The notes beneath the pieces were generated by a model. It made no database searches. It saw nothing but the letters and a program-made list of their open reading frames with translations, and had not been told where the DNA came from. The translations under genes and the position numbers were made by a program. From Lentisphaerota bacterium (GTDB lineage: Bacteria; Verrucomicrobiota; Kiritimatiellia; JAAZAB01), in NCBI GenBank assembly GCA_020201415.1, contig JAIVGW010000233.1, positions 2,973-13,125 of the forward strand: DNA of 10,153 nucleotides, written 5' to 3'. Below are positions 1-7,455 of this stretch, one piece after another (position 1 is the first letter of the stretch; each line of letters opens with the position of its first letter).

Positions 1-1
1 C

Positions 2-1552
2 GTCTGGGCCGAGGATAACCGCACGGTCTTCTACACCTTGCTGGAACCGGATACTTACCGACCCTGGCAGATCCGGCGGCATACGGTTGGCACGGACCCC
101 ATCCGGGATCCGGTGGTGTACGAGGAGCCTGACCCGGCCTTCCGCTGCCTGTTGCTGGCCTCCCGCTCGCGGCGGTTCATCCTGCTGAACGCCTACGCCA
201 ATGACGCCGAGGAAATCCTGTATCTCGATGCCAGCAATCCGCAGGACCAATTCAAGGTATTCTGTCCAAGGCGTCAGGGGCACCAGTATGAATTGGAAGA
301 TGACGGCCGGCGCTTCATCGTGCGCACCAACTGGCAGGCTCCGGATTTCCGGCTATGCGAGGCGGAAATCCGGCCGCATTCCTCGCCGGAGGAATGGCGC
401 GAACTGCTGCCGGGGCAAAAGGGCCGGCTGCTGGAGCAAATGGCCGTATTCCGCAATCACATCGCCCTGACCGGATTTCAGGATGGCGCTCAGCGGCTTT
501 TTATCCTTGACCGCCGGGACGCCCGACTGCATACCGCCCCCATGCCGGAACCGGTCTGCCATGTCTGGCTGGAGGAAAACCCCACCCTGGACACCGACCT
601 GGTGCGCGTCGGCTTCACTTCGCTCAGGCACCAGGTAACGTTTTTTGATTATCAGATGTCCGACCGCAGGCTCGCGCTGGTCCGGCGCGAGGAACCACCC
701 GGCTATCAACCCGGAAACTACGTAACCGAACGACTATGGGCCAGAGCTCCGGACGGTGTGCGCGTCCCCATTTCCGTGGTTTATCACAAGGACACACCGC
801 GCCGGGGACCAGCCCCTCTGCTGTTGTTCGGCTACGGCGAATACGGCACCAATATTCCCGTTTATTTCGATCAGTCCCGCCTGGTCCTGCTGGACCGCGG
901 ATTCATTTACGGGATGGCCCATGTGCGCGGCGGCAGCGAACTAGGCTGTCATTGGCATCAAGCGGGCAAACGAATGAACAAGCGGCAGACCTTTACTGAT
1001 TTCATTGCCTGCGCCGAGCATCTGGCTGACTGCGGCCTGGCCCGCCGCGATCAGCTCTACGCCGAAAGCCTCAGCGCCGGTGGGCTGCTGCTGGGAGCAG
1101 TGATCAACATGCGTCCCGACCTGTTCCACGGAGTTTATGCCTGCAAGCCGTTTGTCGATCCGCTGACAACCATGGCCGACCCGAACCTGCCGCTGACCAG
1201 TTTCGAATACGACGAATGGGGCCATCCGGAAAAACCGCAGGAATGGGAGTGTCTGGCCTCCTACGCCCCTTATGACAATATCGCCCGGCAGGCCTACCCG
1301 CACCTGCTGATTACGGCCGCCCGCAACGATTCACAGGTCCCCTGCTGGGAGCCGGCCAAATGGGCGGCCCGTCTGCGGGCGCACAACACGGCCGCCACCG
1401 ACATCCTGCTCAAAACCGAGATGAACGCCGGCCATGCCGGCCAGTCCGGACGCCGGGAGCGGCTGCGCGAATTGGCCCTGCTTTACACTTTTCTGTTGAG
1501 CCTGGCGGAAGCGACCGCCGATCACCCGGCGGAATGCAAGACAAATTTTTGA
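2..1552 (+). CDS. ptrB: Oligopeptidase B-like S9A serine peptidase (5' end outside window)
   Basis: The frame is open from the left edge, so the TTG at 38 is internal and the gene is N-terminally partial: about 516 residues are visible of the roughly 680-700 usual for the family. The first ~220 residues are the end of the beta-propeller; the rest is the alpha/beta-hydrolase domain, with the family stretches YGEYGTN, HVRGGSELG and KRQTFTDF. The full catalytic triad is present: Ser in SLSAGG (codon at 1073), Asp in RNDSQV (1328) and His in NAGHAGQSGR (1433). The family cleaves short peptides after Arg/Lys; the acidic pocket segment EYDEWGHP aligns with the S1 region EFEEWGNP, with one Glu changed to Asp. 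Odd point: the nucleophile elbow reads SLSAGG where GGSAGG is usual, so the Gly two before the Ser is replaced. It converges with the aldehyde dehydrogenase gene, leaving 55 bases. Exact peptide specificity is inferred. Confidence 0.93.
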   Translation, partial: VWAEDNRTVFYTLLEPDTYRPWQIRRHTVGTDPIRDPVVYEEPDPAFRCLLLASRSRRFILLNAYANDAEEILYLDASNPQDQFKVFCPRRQGHQYELEDDGRRFIVRTNWQAPDFRLCEAEIRPHSSPEEWRELLPGQKGRLLEQMAVFRNHIALTGFQDGAQRLFILDRRDARLHTAPMPEPVCHVWLEENPTLDTDLVRVGFTSLRHQVTFFDYQMSDRRLALVRREEPPGYQPGNYVTERLWARAPDGVRVPISVVYHKDTPRRGPAPLLLFGYGEYGTNIPVYFDQSRLVLLDRGFIYGMAHVRGGSELGCHWHQAGKRMNKRQTFTDFIACAEHLADCGLARRDQLYAESLSAGGLLLGAVINMRPDLFHGVYACKPFVDPLTTMADPNLPLTSFEYDEWGHPEKPQEWECLASYAPYDNIARQAYPHLLITAARNDSQVPCWEPAKWAARLRAHNTAATDILLKTEMNAGHAGQSGRRERLRELALLYTFLLSLAEATADHPAECKTNF

Positions 1553-1607
1553 TATGACGAGGGCGGGCAACCATACATTTCGCCCCCATCCAACCCGCGG
1601 GCTAAAC

Positions 1608-2906
1608 TCACCCGCCCAGCAAGAACCCATAGAACCGCTTGAGCACGTGCAGGGGCGTTTTCAGCGGCGGATAGAGCCAACGGCAATCCAGCCGGCTGGA
1701 GCGATGCAGCACACTGCGGTAATGGGTAAACCCGGCGAATCCGGCGGCGCCATGGCAGGCGCCGATGCCACTGGCGCCCACCCCCCCAAACGGCAGCGTC
1801 TTGGCCAGTAGATGATTCACCGTATCGTTAAAAGCCAGGCCGCCGGAGGCGGTTTCTGCCAGAAAGCGGCGGCGCACCCGGCCCGATTCGGTAAAGCAAT
1901 ATAGCGCCAAAGGCTTGGCGTTATGGCGCAAGTATGCAAAAACCTCATCCAATTCATCAAAGGCCAGCACCGGCAGGATGGGGCCGAAGATTTCCTCGCT
2001 CAGCACGGGCGCGTCGGGCGGCAAATCCCGCATCACGGTTGGCGCCAGGTATCGTTCGGTCCGATCAGATTGCCCGCCGCAGACGATCCGGCCACCGGAC
2101 AGGCAGGCCTGCAGCCGCTGAAAATGCGCATCATTGATTATGCGGCCATAGTCCGGACTAAGGCGCGGATCAGGGCCGTAAAAGTCGCTGATGGTGGCGG
2201 CAAGTTTATCCAGCAACGGCTCCAGCAAATCGGCGGCGACCATCACGAAGTCCGGCGCCACGCAAGTCTGCCCGGCATTCATGAACTTCCCGCGCGCAAT
2301 GCGGCGGGCGGCTTGATCCAAACGGGCATCGGCACAGACCACACAGGGGTTTTTACCGCCCAATTCCAGCGTGACCGAGACGGGCCCCTGCGCCGCCGCC
2401 GCCATTACCCGGCGTCCCGTGGCCACGCTGCCGGTAAAGAAAATGTGATCAAACGGCAAGTGCGTCAGATCGGCAGCAGCAGCCGCAGCGCCTTCAAAAT
2501 AGCCGACATGTTCCGGTTCACAACCGTCGGCCACAATCCTGCGCATCACCGCCGCCGTACACGGCGCATATTCCGAAGGCTTCAAGGCCACGCAATTCCC
2601 CGCCGCCAGCGCACTGACCAAGGGCGTGAAAAGCAGCTGGAACGGATAGTTCCACGGTCCTATGATCAACACCACGCCCAGCGGTTCCGGATGCACCAGA
2701 CCCCGCCCAGGCCAAAGAATGGGGGGCACAGGCCGACGGTCCGAACGCATCCAGGCCCGCAGATGCCGCAGCGCGTAACGGATTTCACTCTGCACGAATC
2801 CGATTTCCATGACGTAGGCATCCCGCGCGCTCCGGCCCAGATCGGCATGCAGGGATTCCAGCAGCGCCCCGGTATGCGCATCAATGGCCCGCGCCAGACG
2901 GCACAA
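1608..2906 (-). CDS. Aldehyde dehydrogenase, class 3-like, N-terminus apparently shortened
   Basis: NAD(P)-dependent oxidation of an aldehyde to its acid; the substrate cannot be told. Counting from the TTG at 2906 (432 residues), visible motifs are PWNYPF (84-89), LKPSE with the cofactor Lys (109), FTGSVATG (157-164), general base Glu in LELGGK (181), catalytic Cys in GQTCVAPD (215), EEIFGP (304-309) and LPFGGVGASG (371-380). The C-terminal stretch HGAAGFAGFTHYRSVL and a hydrophobic tail resemble class 3/fatty aldehyde dehydrogenases. The start is a problem: there is no ATG or GTG in frame, an in-frame TGA lies about 50 bases further upstream, and the 20-30 residues that usually precede RLARAID are missing. 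The upstream DUF1722 frame runs 241 bases into this gene. TTG 2906 is therefore only the best available start. The catalytic core looks intact, so it is either expressed by coupling or a victim of a deletion. Confidence 0.88.
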   Translation of the reverse strand: MCRLARAIDAHTGALLESLHADLGRSARDAYVMEIGFVQSEIRYALRHLRAWMRSDRRPVPPILWPGRGLVHPEPLGVVLIIGPWNYPFQLLFTPLVSALAAGNCVALKPSEYAPCTAAVMRRIVADGCEPEHVGYFEGAAAAAADLTHLPFDHIFFTGSVATGRRVMAAAAQGPVSVTLELGGKNPCVVCADARLDQAARRIARGKFMNAGQTCVAPDFVMVAADLLEPLLDKLAATISDFYGPDPRLSPDYGRIINDAHFQRLQACLSGGRIVCGGQSDRTERYLAPTVMRDLPPDAPVLSEEIFGPILPVLAFDELDEVFAYLRHNAKPLALYCFTESGRVRRRFLAETASGGLAFNDTVNHLLAKTLPFGGVGASGIGACHGAAGFAGFTHYRSVLHRSSRLDCRWLYPPLKTPLHVLKRFYGFLLGG

Positions 2907-3823
2907 TGCGGAAACGGGTGGAGGTACACCTGTTTGCGCAGATAAGGCTGGTCATATTTGCGGACATAATGTTGCAGCAGCGTTACCGGCACAATCAGCG
3001 GCACCAGGCCGGCATGGTACTCACCGATCACTTCCAATAGTTCCTGTTTTTCGTCCGCATCCAGGTTTTGTTTGAAATACCCCATGATATGCTGCAGCAC
3101 ATTGACGTTTTTTCGCACAGTCGCCCGCAGGCCCAGAATCTGCATCAACTGGGCCAGGTAATCCGCCCGCAGCTCCGGATTGTCCCTCCGGCCTTCCGCC
3201 ACCAGCCGCCCCAACTGTTTAAGGCCGGCGGGGCTGTGAGCCATAATCAACAGCTTGTGTTGTTCGTGAAAATCAATCAGGCGTGTAATCCGACCGGACG
3301 TCCCGGCCACATCTGTCTCCCAGCGGTGCATGACAAACAGACGTGTGATAAAATTCTCGCGCAGCGCGGCATTGTTCAAACGCCCCTCATCCTCCACCGG
3401 CAACAGGGGGAAGCGCCGGATGAATTCATGGGCAAACAGACCCGGTCCGCGGCCGGCGGGCATGCCTTGCGGAGTATAATATTTGGCATCCTTCAACCCG
3501 GAACTCGGCGAACGCGTTTTAAAAACAAACCCGCAGAGCGGTGTTGTCTCCAATTTATCGAGCGTCTGTGCCGTCCAGCGCAGCATGCGTTGCGTGTGAT
3601 CCTCGCCCGTCTTACTGGCGACCAGCCGCAAGCGGTCCTCCTGCGCTTCCAGATGCATAGGAGGACGCGGCACCGGCAATCCGCAGCCGACTTCCGGACA
3701 GAGCGGATACCACTCGACAAACCGACCCAGCACATCCGTTAGATAAGCATCGCGCTTGTGTCCGGCGTCATACCGCACATTTTCGCCCAGCAGACAGGCA
3801 CTGATACCGACCAGCATTTTCAT
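2666..3823 (-). CDS. DUF523-DUF1722 protein (long TudS/YbgA-type), C-terminus runs into the ALDH gene
   Basis: ATG at 3823 is preceded by GAAAGG six bases away; an upstream in-frame extension lies inside the lipoprotein gene and is rejected. Residues 1-~150 are DUF523: ISACLLGENVRYD, LCPEVGCGLPVPRP and GFVFKTRSPSSGL. Residues ~155-305 are DUF1722: FVMHRW, HKLLIMAHS, NVLQHIMGYF and QPYLRKQVYLHPFP. DUF523 proteins include the TudS thiouracil desulfidases, which hold a [4Fe-4S] cluster on three Cys; Cys10, Cys42, Cys47 and Cys97 are available here, but the SPSCG cysteine of short TudS is Ser. Desulfidation of thiolated bases is thus possible but unproven. The family-like sequence stops at about residue 305 (near 2910), where a short ELxLRNHV-type ending is expected. 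Instead the frame continues for some 80 residues antisense-like in composition, in a second frame of the aldehyde dehydrogenase gene, to the stop at 2666. The start is 25 bases after the lipoprotein stop, so it looks co-transcribed. Confidence 0.85.
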   Translation of the reverse strand: MKMLVGISACLLGENVRYDAGHKRDAYLTDVLGRFVEWYPLCPEVGCGLPVPRPPMHLEAQEDRLRLVASKTGEDHTQRMLRWTAQTLDKLETTPLCGFVFKTRSPSSGLKDAKYYTPQGMPAGRGPGLFAHEFIRRFPLLPVEDEGRLNNAALRENFITRLFVMHRWETDVAGTSGRITRLIDFHEQHKLLIMAHSPAGLKQLGRLVAEGRRDNPELRADYLAQLMQILGLRATVRKNVNVLQHIMGYFKQNLDADEKQELLEVIGEYHAGLVPLIVPVTLLQHYVRKYDQPYLRKQVYLHPFPHCAVWRGPLMRIPGRCWNPCMPIWAGARGMPTSWKSDSCRVKSVTRCGICGPGCVRTVGLCPPFFGLGGVWCIRNRWAWC

Positions 3824-3848
3824 AAACGACCTTTCACAATATCCGGTT

Positions 3849-4478
3849 TTAATCTTTAGCAAGTTGTGCACGGATCGCGGCGGCCAGATCGGTCGCCAGA
3901 CGCCCCAGGGCTTCGGCCAGGGCCGCCACATAATTGTCGTAATCGACGCCTGCAACAGGTTGCCGGTACAGCTCCAGCCGTCGGACCAGCGGTTCGGCGC
4001 GATTATCCGCGCCAAACAGAGTCCATTCCGCCACCAGGTCGATGTCACCGCCCAATTTTCCATCCAGCGTCACCAGCTCAACCAACAGGGTGTAATCCGT
4101 CGGCTTAACGGCAGTTGCGCCGGTCCCCATTTGCACACAAGCCTCCGGCAGTTCCGCCCCCAGCCGGGCGGACAGGAACCGGGCCACCCCTTTATCCAGA
4201 GGCATGCCCCAACGGTGGAACTCACTACCCCGGACTTCGTACTGCGAAAGACGGGTAACCAACTGCGGTCGATCCAGATAGGCCGGAATACGCGGCAACA
4301 GCAGCCTGACATTGAACTGGGCAGGCGCGGCATCCCGGCTCAACCGGACATCCGCGGGATCGACCGGCAGAATGAAGAAACGCGCCTCACGGGTTGACGC
4401 GCACCCGCCCGTGATCAACATAAAAACCGTCATCCCCAACAACAAAAACATACCACGCATTTGCGAAGACTTTTTCAT
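3849..4478 (-). CDS. ABC-type transport auxiliary lipoprotein (PqiC-like, ABC_trans_aux family)
   Basis: From ATG 4478 the protein has 209 residues. It opens with MKK, a hydrophobic stretch and Cys26 in LITGGCAS, a lipoprotein signal (lipobox somewhat degenerate, Thr at -3), so the mature protein should be a lipid-anchored periplasmic protein, probably on the outer membrane. The mature part starts REARFFILPVDP, matching the opening of the PqiC/YmbA-type domain (DUF330). It also has the family-like PAYLDRPQLVTRL segment and an amphipathic helical end. PqiC-like lipoproteins partner with PqiB-type MCE proteins to bridge to the outer membrane; its place directly after the MCE gene fits this. A longer frame from 4526 would overlap the MCE gene end and bury the signal peptide, so it is rejected. 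GGGAG seven bases before ATG 4478 supports the shorter form. Confidence 0.85.
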   Translation of the reverse strand: MKKSSQMRGMFLLLGMTVFMLITGGCASTREARFFILPVDPADVRLSRDAAPAQFNVRLLLPRIPAYLDRPQLVTRLSQYEVRGSEFHRWGMPLDKGVARFLSARLGAELPEACVQMGTGATAVKPTDYTLLVELVTLDGKLGGDIDLVAEWTLFGADNRAEPLVRRLELYRQPVAGVDYDNYVAALAEALGRLATDLAAAIRAQLAKD

Positions 4479-4485
4479 CGGACAT

Positions 4486-4490
4486 CTCCC
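4486..4490 (-). promoter_or_regulatory. Ribosome binding site of the auxiliary lipoprotein gene
   Basis: On the minus strand the sequence is GGGAG, seven bases before ATG 4478. It decides in favour of this start over the upstream in-frame start at 4526, giving a protein that begins with a proper lipoprotein signal. Confidence 0.55.
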
Positions 4491-4507
4491 ATCCTGTCTT
4501 ATTATGA

Positions 4508-5368
4508 TCATTTTTTTCCGCGCCACAAGGCATCCGGATGCCGTTCCAGGTAATCCGTCAACAAACGCAACGAACGGCCGGCGGATGCAAACTCATCCAA
4601 CATCCGCAGAACTTCCTGCCGCAGTGGCGAATCCTCATCCGTGGCCAGGCGCAGGGTTTGCGCGGTATAACCGATTTCCGCCAGCAGCGGTTTGATTTCG
4701 GCTTCCACATGGGCGAGGATCAGGTGCGTTTTATCAAGGGTGTTGTTCAGGTTGGAGATGACCTGGCGGGTGTCAGACGAAGTGACAATATCGGCGATGC
4801 CCTTGACGGCATTGTGGGTTTCCGAAACAATCGCATACAGGGGCATCTGGGCCACTTCATGGCTGAAACGCTGGAGGGGCGACGGCACCGTCGGGAATTC
4901 CCAATACTCCGGATGCAGGCCGTGACGGGTCGCGGGTGTATCCGGAAAAAAACCCATTTCGATTTTCAATTTTCCGGTAAGCAGGCTCTGCATGGCCAGT
5001 TGCGCGCGCATATCCGACTCGCGCACCATCTGCTCCATGAACTCCTCAATTGTGATATCGTCATTGCCATCATCATCGAATTTTACCCGCTTGCCTTCCA
5101 GACGCACCAGCACCGGACGGGACACCGTATAGCGCTCCCCCGCCCGTATTTCCAGTCTGACATCAGCCACAGTTCCCACGCGCACCCCCTGAAACTCCAC
5201 CGGCGCGCCAGAATCCAGCCCGCTGATCGACTCATCAAAAAACATTACGCAATGAAAAGTATCGTCAAAAAAATGACCGCCACTGAAAAGCAACAGCCCC
5301 GTCACCGCAAGGATTAACGCCCCCAGCACAAAGGCGCCCACGATCAATGGATTGGCTTTTTTAATCAT
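4508..5368 (-). CDS. MCE family (MlaD/PqiB-type) substrate-binding protein, one MCE domain
   Basis: 286 residues from ATG 5368, with AAGGA upstream. Residues ~9-29 form one N-terminal membrane anchor (IVGAFVLGALILAVTGLLLF). Residues ~38-145 are a single MCE domain with SGLDSGAPVEFQGVRVGTV, the core motif of the family. The segment MRAQLAMQSLLTGKL followed by GFFPDTP is closer to PqiB/YebT than to MlaD, as is the end LERHPDALWRGKK. The C-terminal part is helical with heptad-like spacing, as in MCE needles. MCE proteins form rings that carry phospholipids across the periplasm on top of a MlaE/MlaF complex, which the two upstream genes would supply. Its start lies four bases after the ATPase stop, so translation is probably coupled. 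Odd: an acidic loop FDDDGNDD (97-104) inside the domain. The transport direction cannot be inferred. Confidence 0.92.
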   Translation of the reverse strand: MIKKANPLIVGAFVLGALILAVTGLLLFSGGHFFDDTFHCVMFFDESISGLDSGAPVEFQGVRVGTVADVRLEIRAGERYTVSRPVLVRLEGKRVKFDDDGNDDITIEEFMEQMVRESDMRAQLAMQSLLTGKLKIEMGFFPDTPATRHGLHPEYWEFPTVPSPLQRFSHEVAQMPLYAIVSETHNAVKGIADIVTSSDTRQVISNLNNTLDKTHLILAHVEAEIKPLLAEIGYTAQTLRLATDEDSPLRQEVLRMLDEFASAGRSLRLLTDYLERHPDALWRGKK

Positions 5369-5372
5369 GACC

Positions 5373-6143
5373 CTATTCCTTCAATTCGCCGCGCCTTAAA
5401 AAACATTGCACACGCGCATCCCGGCAATTTTCCAAAAGATCGCGCGGATGACCGCCGGCAATCGGCGTCTTGCCCGCGGCATCCAGAAAAATCGAGTTAT
5501 CACCTATGGCGAAAATACTGGCCAGCTCGTGTGTCACCACCACCAGCGTGACGCCCAGCCCGTCCCGCAAACTGAGGATCAAGTCATCAAGTTGCCGCGC
5601 GCTGACCGGATCCAGACCAGCCGAAGGCTCGTCAAAGAAAAGAATTTCGGGGTCAAGCGCCAGAGCGCGCGCCAACCCGGCGCGCTTGCGCATGCCGCCG
5701 CTGAGCGACGCGGGATAATAATCCTCAAACCCCGCCAACCCCACCAGCGCCAGCTTCAGGGCCGCCACCTCGCGGATCTGCGAGGCGGACAGGGAGGTAT
5801 AAGCCTCCAGCGGCAGGGCGATGTTCTCCGAGAGCGTCATGGAACTCCAAAGGGCGCCGCCCTGATACAAGATGCCCATACCGCGCAACAGCGCCGCGCG
5901 TTGTCCATCATCGGCATCCCAGAAACTAGCGCCATTGTACACCACCCGGCCGGCCGCCGGCCTGAGCAGACCGACCATGTGCCGCAGCAGGGTACTCTTG
6001 CCGCATCCACTGCCGCCCATAACAACAAAAATCTCCCCGCGTCGCACGGTGAAATTGACATCCCGCTGGATCAGGTTGGCGCCATAGGCCATGGTCAGAC
6101 CGGCCACATCAATATGTACCGCGCTGTCAATTTTCGCAACCAT
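5373..6143 (-). CDS. mlaF: MlaF-type lipid ABC transporter ATPase
   Basis: 256 residues from ATG 6143. It contains Walker A GGSGCGKST (43-51), Q-loop YQGG (Gln94), ABC signature LSGGMRKRAGLARAL (from 147), Walker B ILFFDEPSAGLDP with catalytic Glu, and the switch His in VVVTHEL (205). The Q-loop region YQGGALWSSMTLSENIALPL is typical of MlaF/Mkl ATPases that work with MlaE permeases, rather than of importers in general. It powers lipid movement by the MlaE-MCE complex at the cytoplasmic face of the inner membrane. Alternative starts are ATG 6155 or TTG 6158 (4-5 residues longer); 6143 is preferred because GGAG sits six bases upstream, while the longer starts have no clear ribosome site. It follows the permease by 27 bases and precedes the MCE gene by 4. 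Confidence 0.93.
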   Translation of the reverse strand: MVAKIDSAVHIDVAGLTMAYGANLIQRDVNFTVRRGEIFVVMGGSGCGKSTLLRHMVGLLRPAAGRVVYNGASFWDADDGQRAALLRGMGILYQGGALWSSMTLSENIALPLEAYTSLSASQIREVAALKLALVGLAGFEDYYPASLSGGMRKRAGLARALALDPEILFFDEPSAGLDPVSARQLDDLILSLRDGLGVTLVVVTHELASIFAIGDNSIFLDAAGKTPIAGGHPRDLLENCRDARVQCFLRRGELKE

Positions 6144-6149
6144 GTCCGT

Positions 6150-6153
6150 CTCC
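6150..6153 (-). promoter_or_regulatory. Ribosome binding site supporting the ATG 6143 start of the MlaF-type ATPase
   Basis: On the minus strand GGAG lies six bases before ATG 6143. The competing ATG at 6155 overlaps this motif and has no purine-rich site of its own, which favours the shorter protein. Confidence 0.4.
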
Positions 6154-6170
6154 ATCAAGCCGGCGCCAAC

Positions 6171-7295
6171 TCAAAATTGCATCAAGGTGAATACGATCGA
6201 CAGTATCGCATCCGCCACAATTATATAGACGATGCCGTGGACCACCGCCGCCGTTGTGGCATCACCCACCGCGGACGCGCTGCGTCCGCAACGCAACCCC
6301 TGCAGACAGCCGGAAAACGCGATCAACACCCCATATACGACACTCTTGATCAGACCAGAAAAAACAGCGGACAGGGTCACGGCATTAACAGTCTGTAAAT
6401 AATACTGGCGCGGCGTAAGATCAAAAAGGACGACGCCCACCAGACCGCCACCCAGGATGCCCAGCAGGTTGGCATATACCGTCAACAGCGGCAGCATCAG
6501 AACCAGCGCCAGCACGCGCGGCAGCACCAGGAATTCCATGGGAGCAATCCCCATGGTCTGCAGCGCATCAATTTCCTCATTAGCCTGCATGGATCCCAAC
6601 CGGGCCGCGAAAGCCGATCCGGTGCGGCCGGTCATGATGATGGCCGTCATCAAAGCTCCCATTTCCCGGACCATGCCGATGCCCACCAGATCGGCAATGA
6701 AGATTTCAGCGCCAAACAGCTTGAGCTGTAAGGCGCCCATGAACGCCAGAATCGTGCCCACCAGCAGGCTGATCACGGTAATGATCGGCAAAGCGGCCGG
6801 TCCGCATTCCTGCAGTTCCGCCCAGAAATCCGTCGCCCGAAAATAGGCCCGGCAACACAGCAGACGGCCCAGGGCCAGGGTCAGGCCCCCCACAAATTCC
6901 AGAGTATAGCGCGTATCGTCAAGAAATTTACGCCAAACCTGGATCAGACCGCTCAGTTTCGCCGGCGAGGGCGCCGGCGCAGCCGGCCGGGCCAGACGCA
7001 GCAGGGCCTGGGCGCCCGGCGGGAAATTTTCAAGTTCCACGGCAACTTTTGGTGGACAAACTTGCTGTATGCCGCGCAGAAATATCAGCAGACTGCTGTC
7101 CCATTGCTCCAGGCCGCGTCCGCTAATTACAATGCGGGATGGGATGGGATCATTTTTAAGGCGCCGCCACGGATTATAGTCCGGTTGGTTACGATCCAGC
7201 CGCCAGGTCCCGGACAAATTCAGCACAAATACACCGTCATCCCGCCGCTCGCCGGCAACCTCCGGCGGTGATTCAGATTTCACCGATATTGCCAT
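6171..7295 (-). CDS. mlaE: MlaE-type lipid ABC transporter permease with N-terminal STAS-like domain
   Basis: 374 residues from ATG 7295. Residues ~18-105 resemble a STAS domain (FVLNLSGTWRL, SRIVISGRGLEQWDSSLL). Residues ~130-374 are the MlaE permease domain, with about five hydrophobic segments and the family's central block GIGMVREMGALMTAIIMTGR followed by TGSAFAARLGSMQANEEIDALQTMGI. E. coli separates the STAS function into MlaB; here it is fused to the permease, which is common outside enterobacteria. It forms the membrane core on which the MCE ring sits and with which the ATPase two genes on pairs. It is the first gene of the minus-strand operon. The ribosome site is weak (AAGAA). A promoter candidate lies about 80 bases upstream. 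Confidence 0.93.
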   Translation of the reverse strand: MAISVKSESPPEVAGERRDDGVFVLNLSGTWRLDRNQPDYNPWRRLKNDPIPSRIVISGRGLEQWDSSLLIFLRGIQQVCPPKVAVELENFPPGAQALLRLARPAAPAPSPAKLSGLIQVWRKFLDDTRYTLEFVGGLTLALGRLLCCRAYFRATDFWAELQECGPAALPIITVISLLVGTILAFMGALQLKLFGAEIFIADLVGIGMVREMGALMTAIIMTGRTGSAFAARLGSMQANEEIDALQTMGIAPMEFLVLPRVLALVLMLPLLTVYANLLGILGGGLVGVVLFDLTPRQYYLQTVNAVTLSAVFSGLIKSVVYGVLIAFSGCLQGLRCGRSASAVGDATTAAVVHGIVYIIVADAILSIVFTLMQF

Positions 7296-7371
7296 GATTC
7301 TTGAACCGGTTCAGATCGGCGCAATGAAAAATACTGATTAGGAATGCAGTCGATGCAGACCATACCTGGCC

Positions 7372-7401
7372 ATCATGCAGAAAGCAACCGTCCGGCGTCA
7401 A
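7372..7401 (-). promoter_or_regulatory. Candidate sigma70-type promoter for the mlaE-led operon
   Basis: Reading the minus strand, TTGACG (7401-7396; 5 of 6 to consensus) is followed after 18 bases by CATGAT (7377-7372; 4 of 6). Transcription would begin near 7365, leaving a leader of about 70 bases to the permease ATG. Position and spacing are reasonable, but the match is only moderate. Confidence 0.35.
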
Positions 7402-7455
7402 GCATGAATCATGCAGGAACAGCAATTCTCATTATGGCATGAATGTTCCATTGCG

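Noticed and set aside
1561..1617. GGGCGGG/CCCGCCC inverted repeat between the convergent genes as a bidirectional terminator
   Set aside because: The seven-base arms are 43 bases apart, the internal stems are only five pairs, and neither strand has a T tract after the stem.
1923..2945. Long plus-strand frame of 340 residues opposite the aldehyde dehydrogenase
   Set aside because: Antisense shadow: composition is rich in Arg, His and Gln and no motif is visible, while the minus strand holds a full aldehyde dehydrogenase core.
2907..2950. Extension of the aldehyde dehydrogenase upstream, reading TGVPPPVSALCRL
   Set aside because: It looks faintly like the TG-xxPV start of class 3 enzymes, but its spacing is about four residues short. 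The same bases encode well-conserved DUF1722 sequence in another frame, and no start codon exists before the TGA.
4479..4526. Longer start for the lipoprotein gene at 4526
   Set aside because: It would overlap the MCE gene end and place 16 charged residues before the signal peptide.
5406..6398. Long plus-strand frame of 330 residues opposite the ATPase and permease genes
   Set aside because: It is an antisense frame of GC-rich coding sequence; the minus strand carries unmistakable ATPase and permease motifs there.
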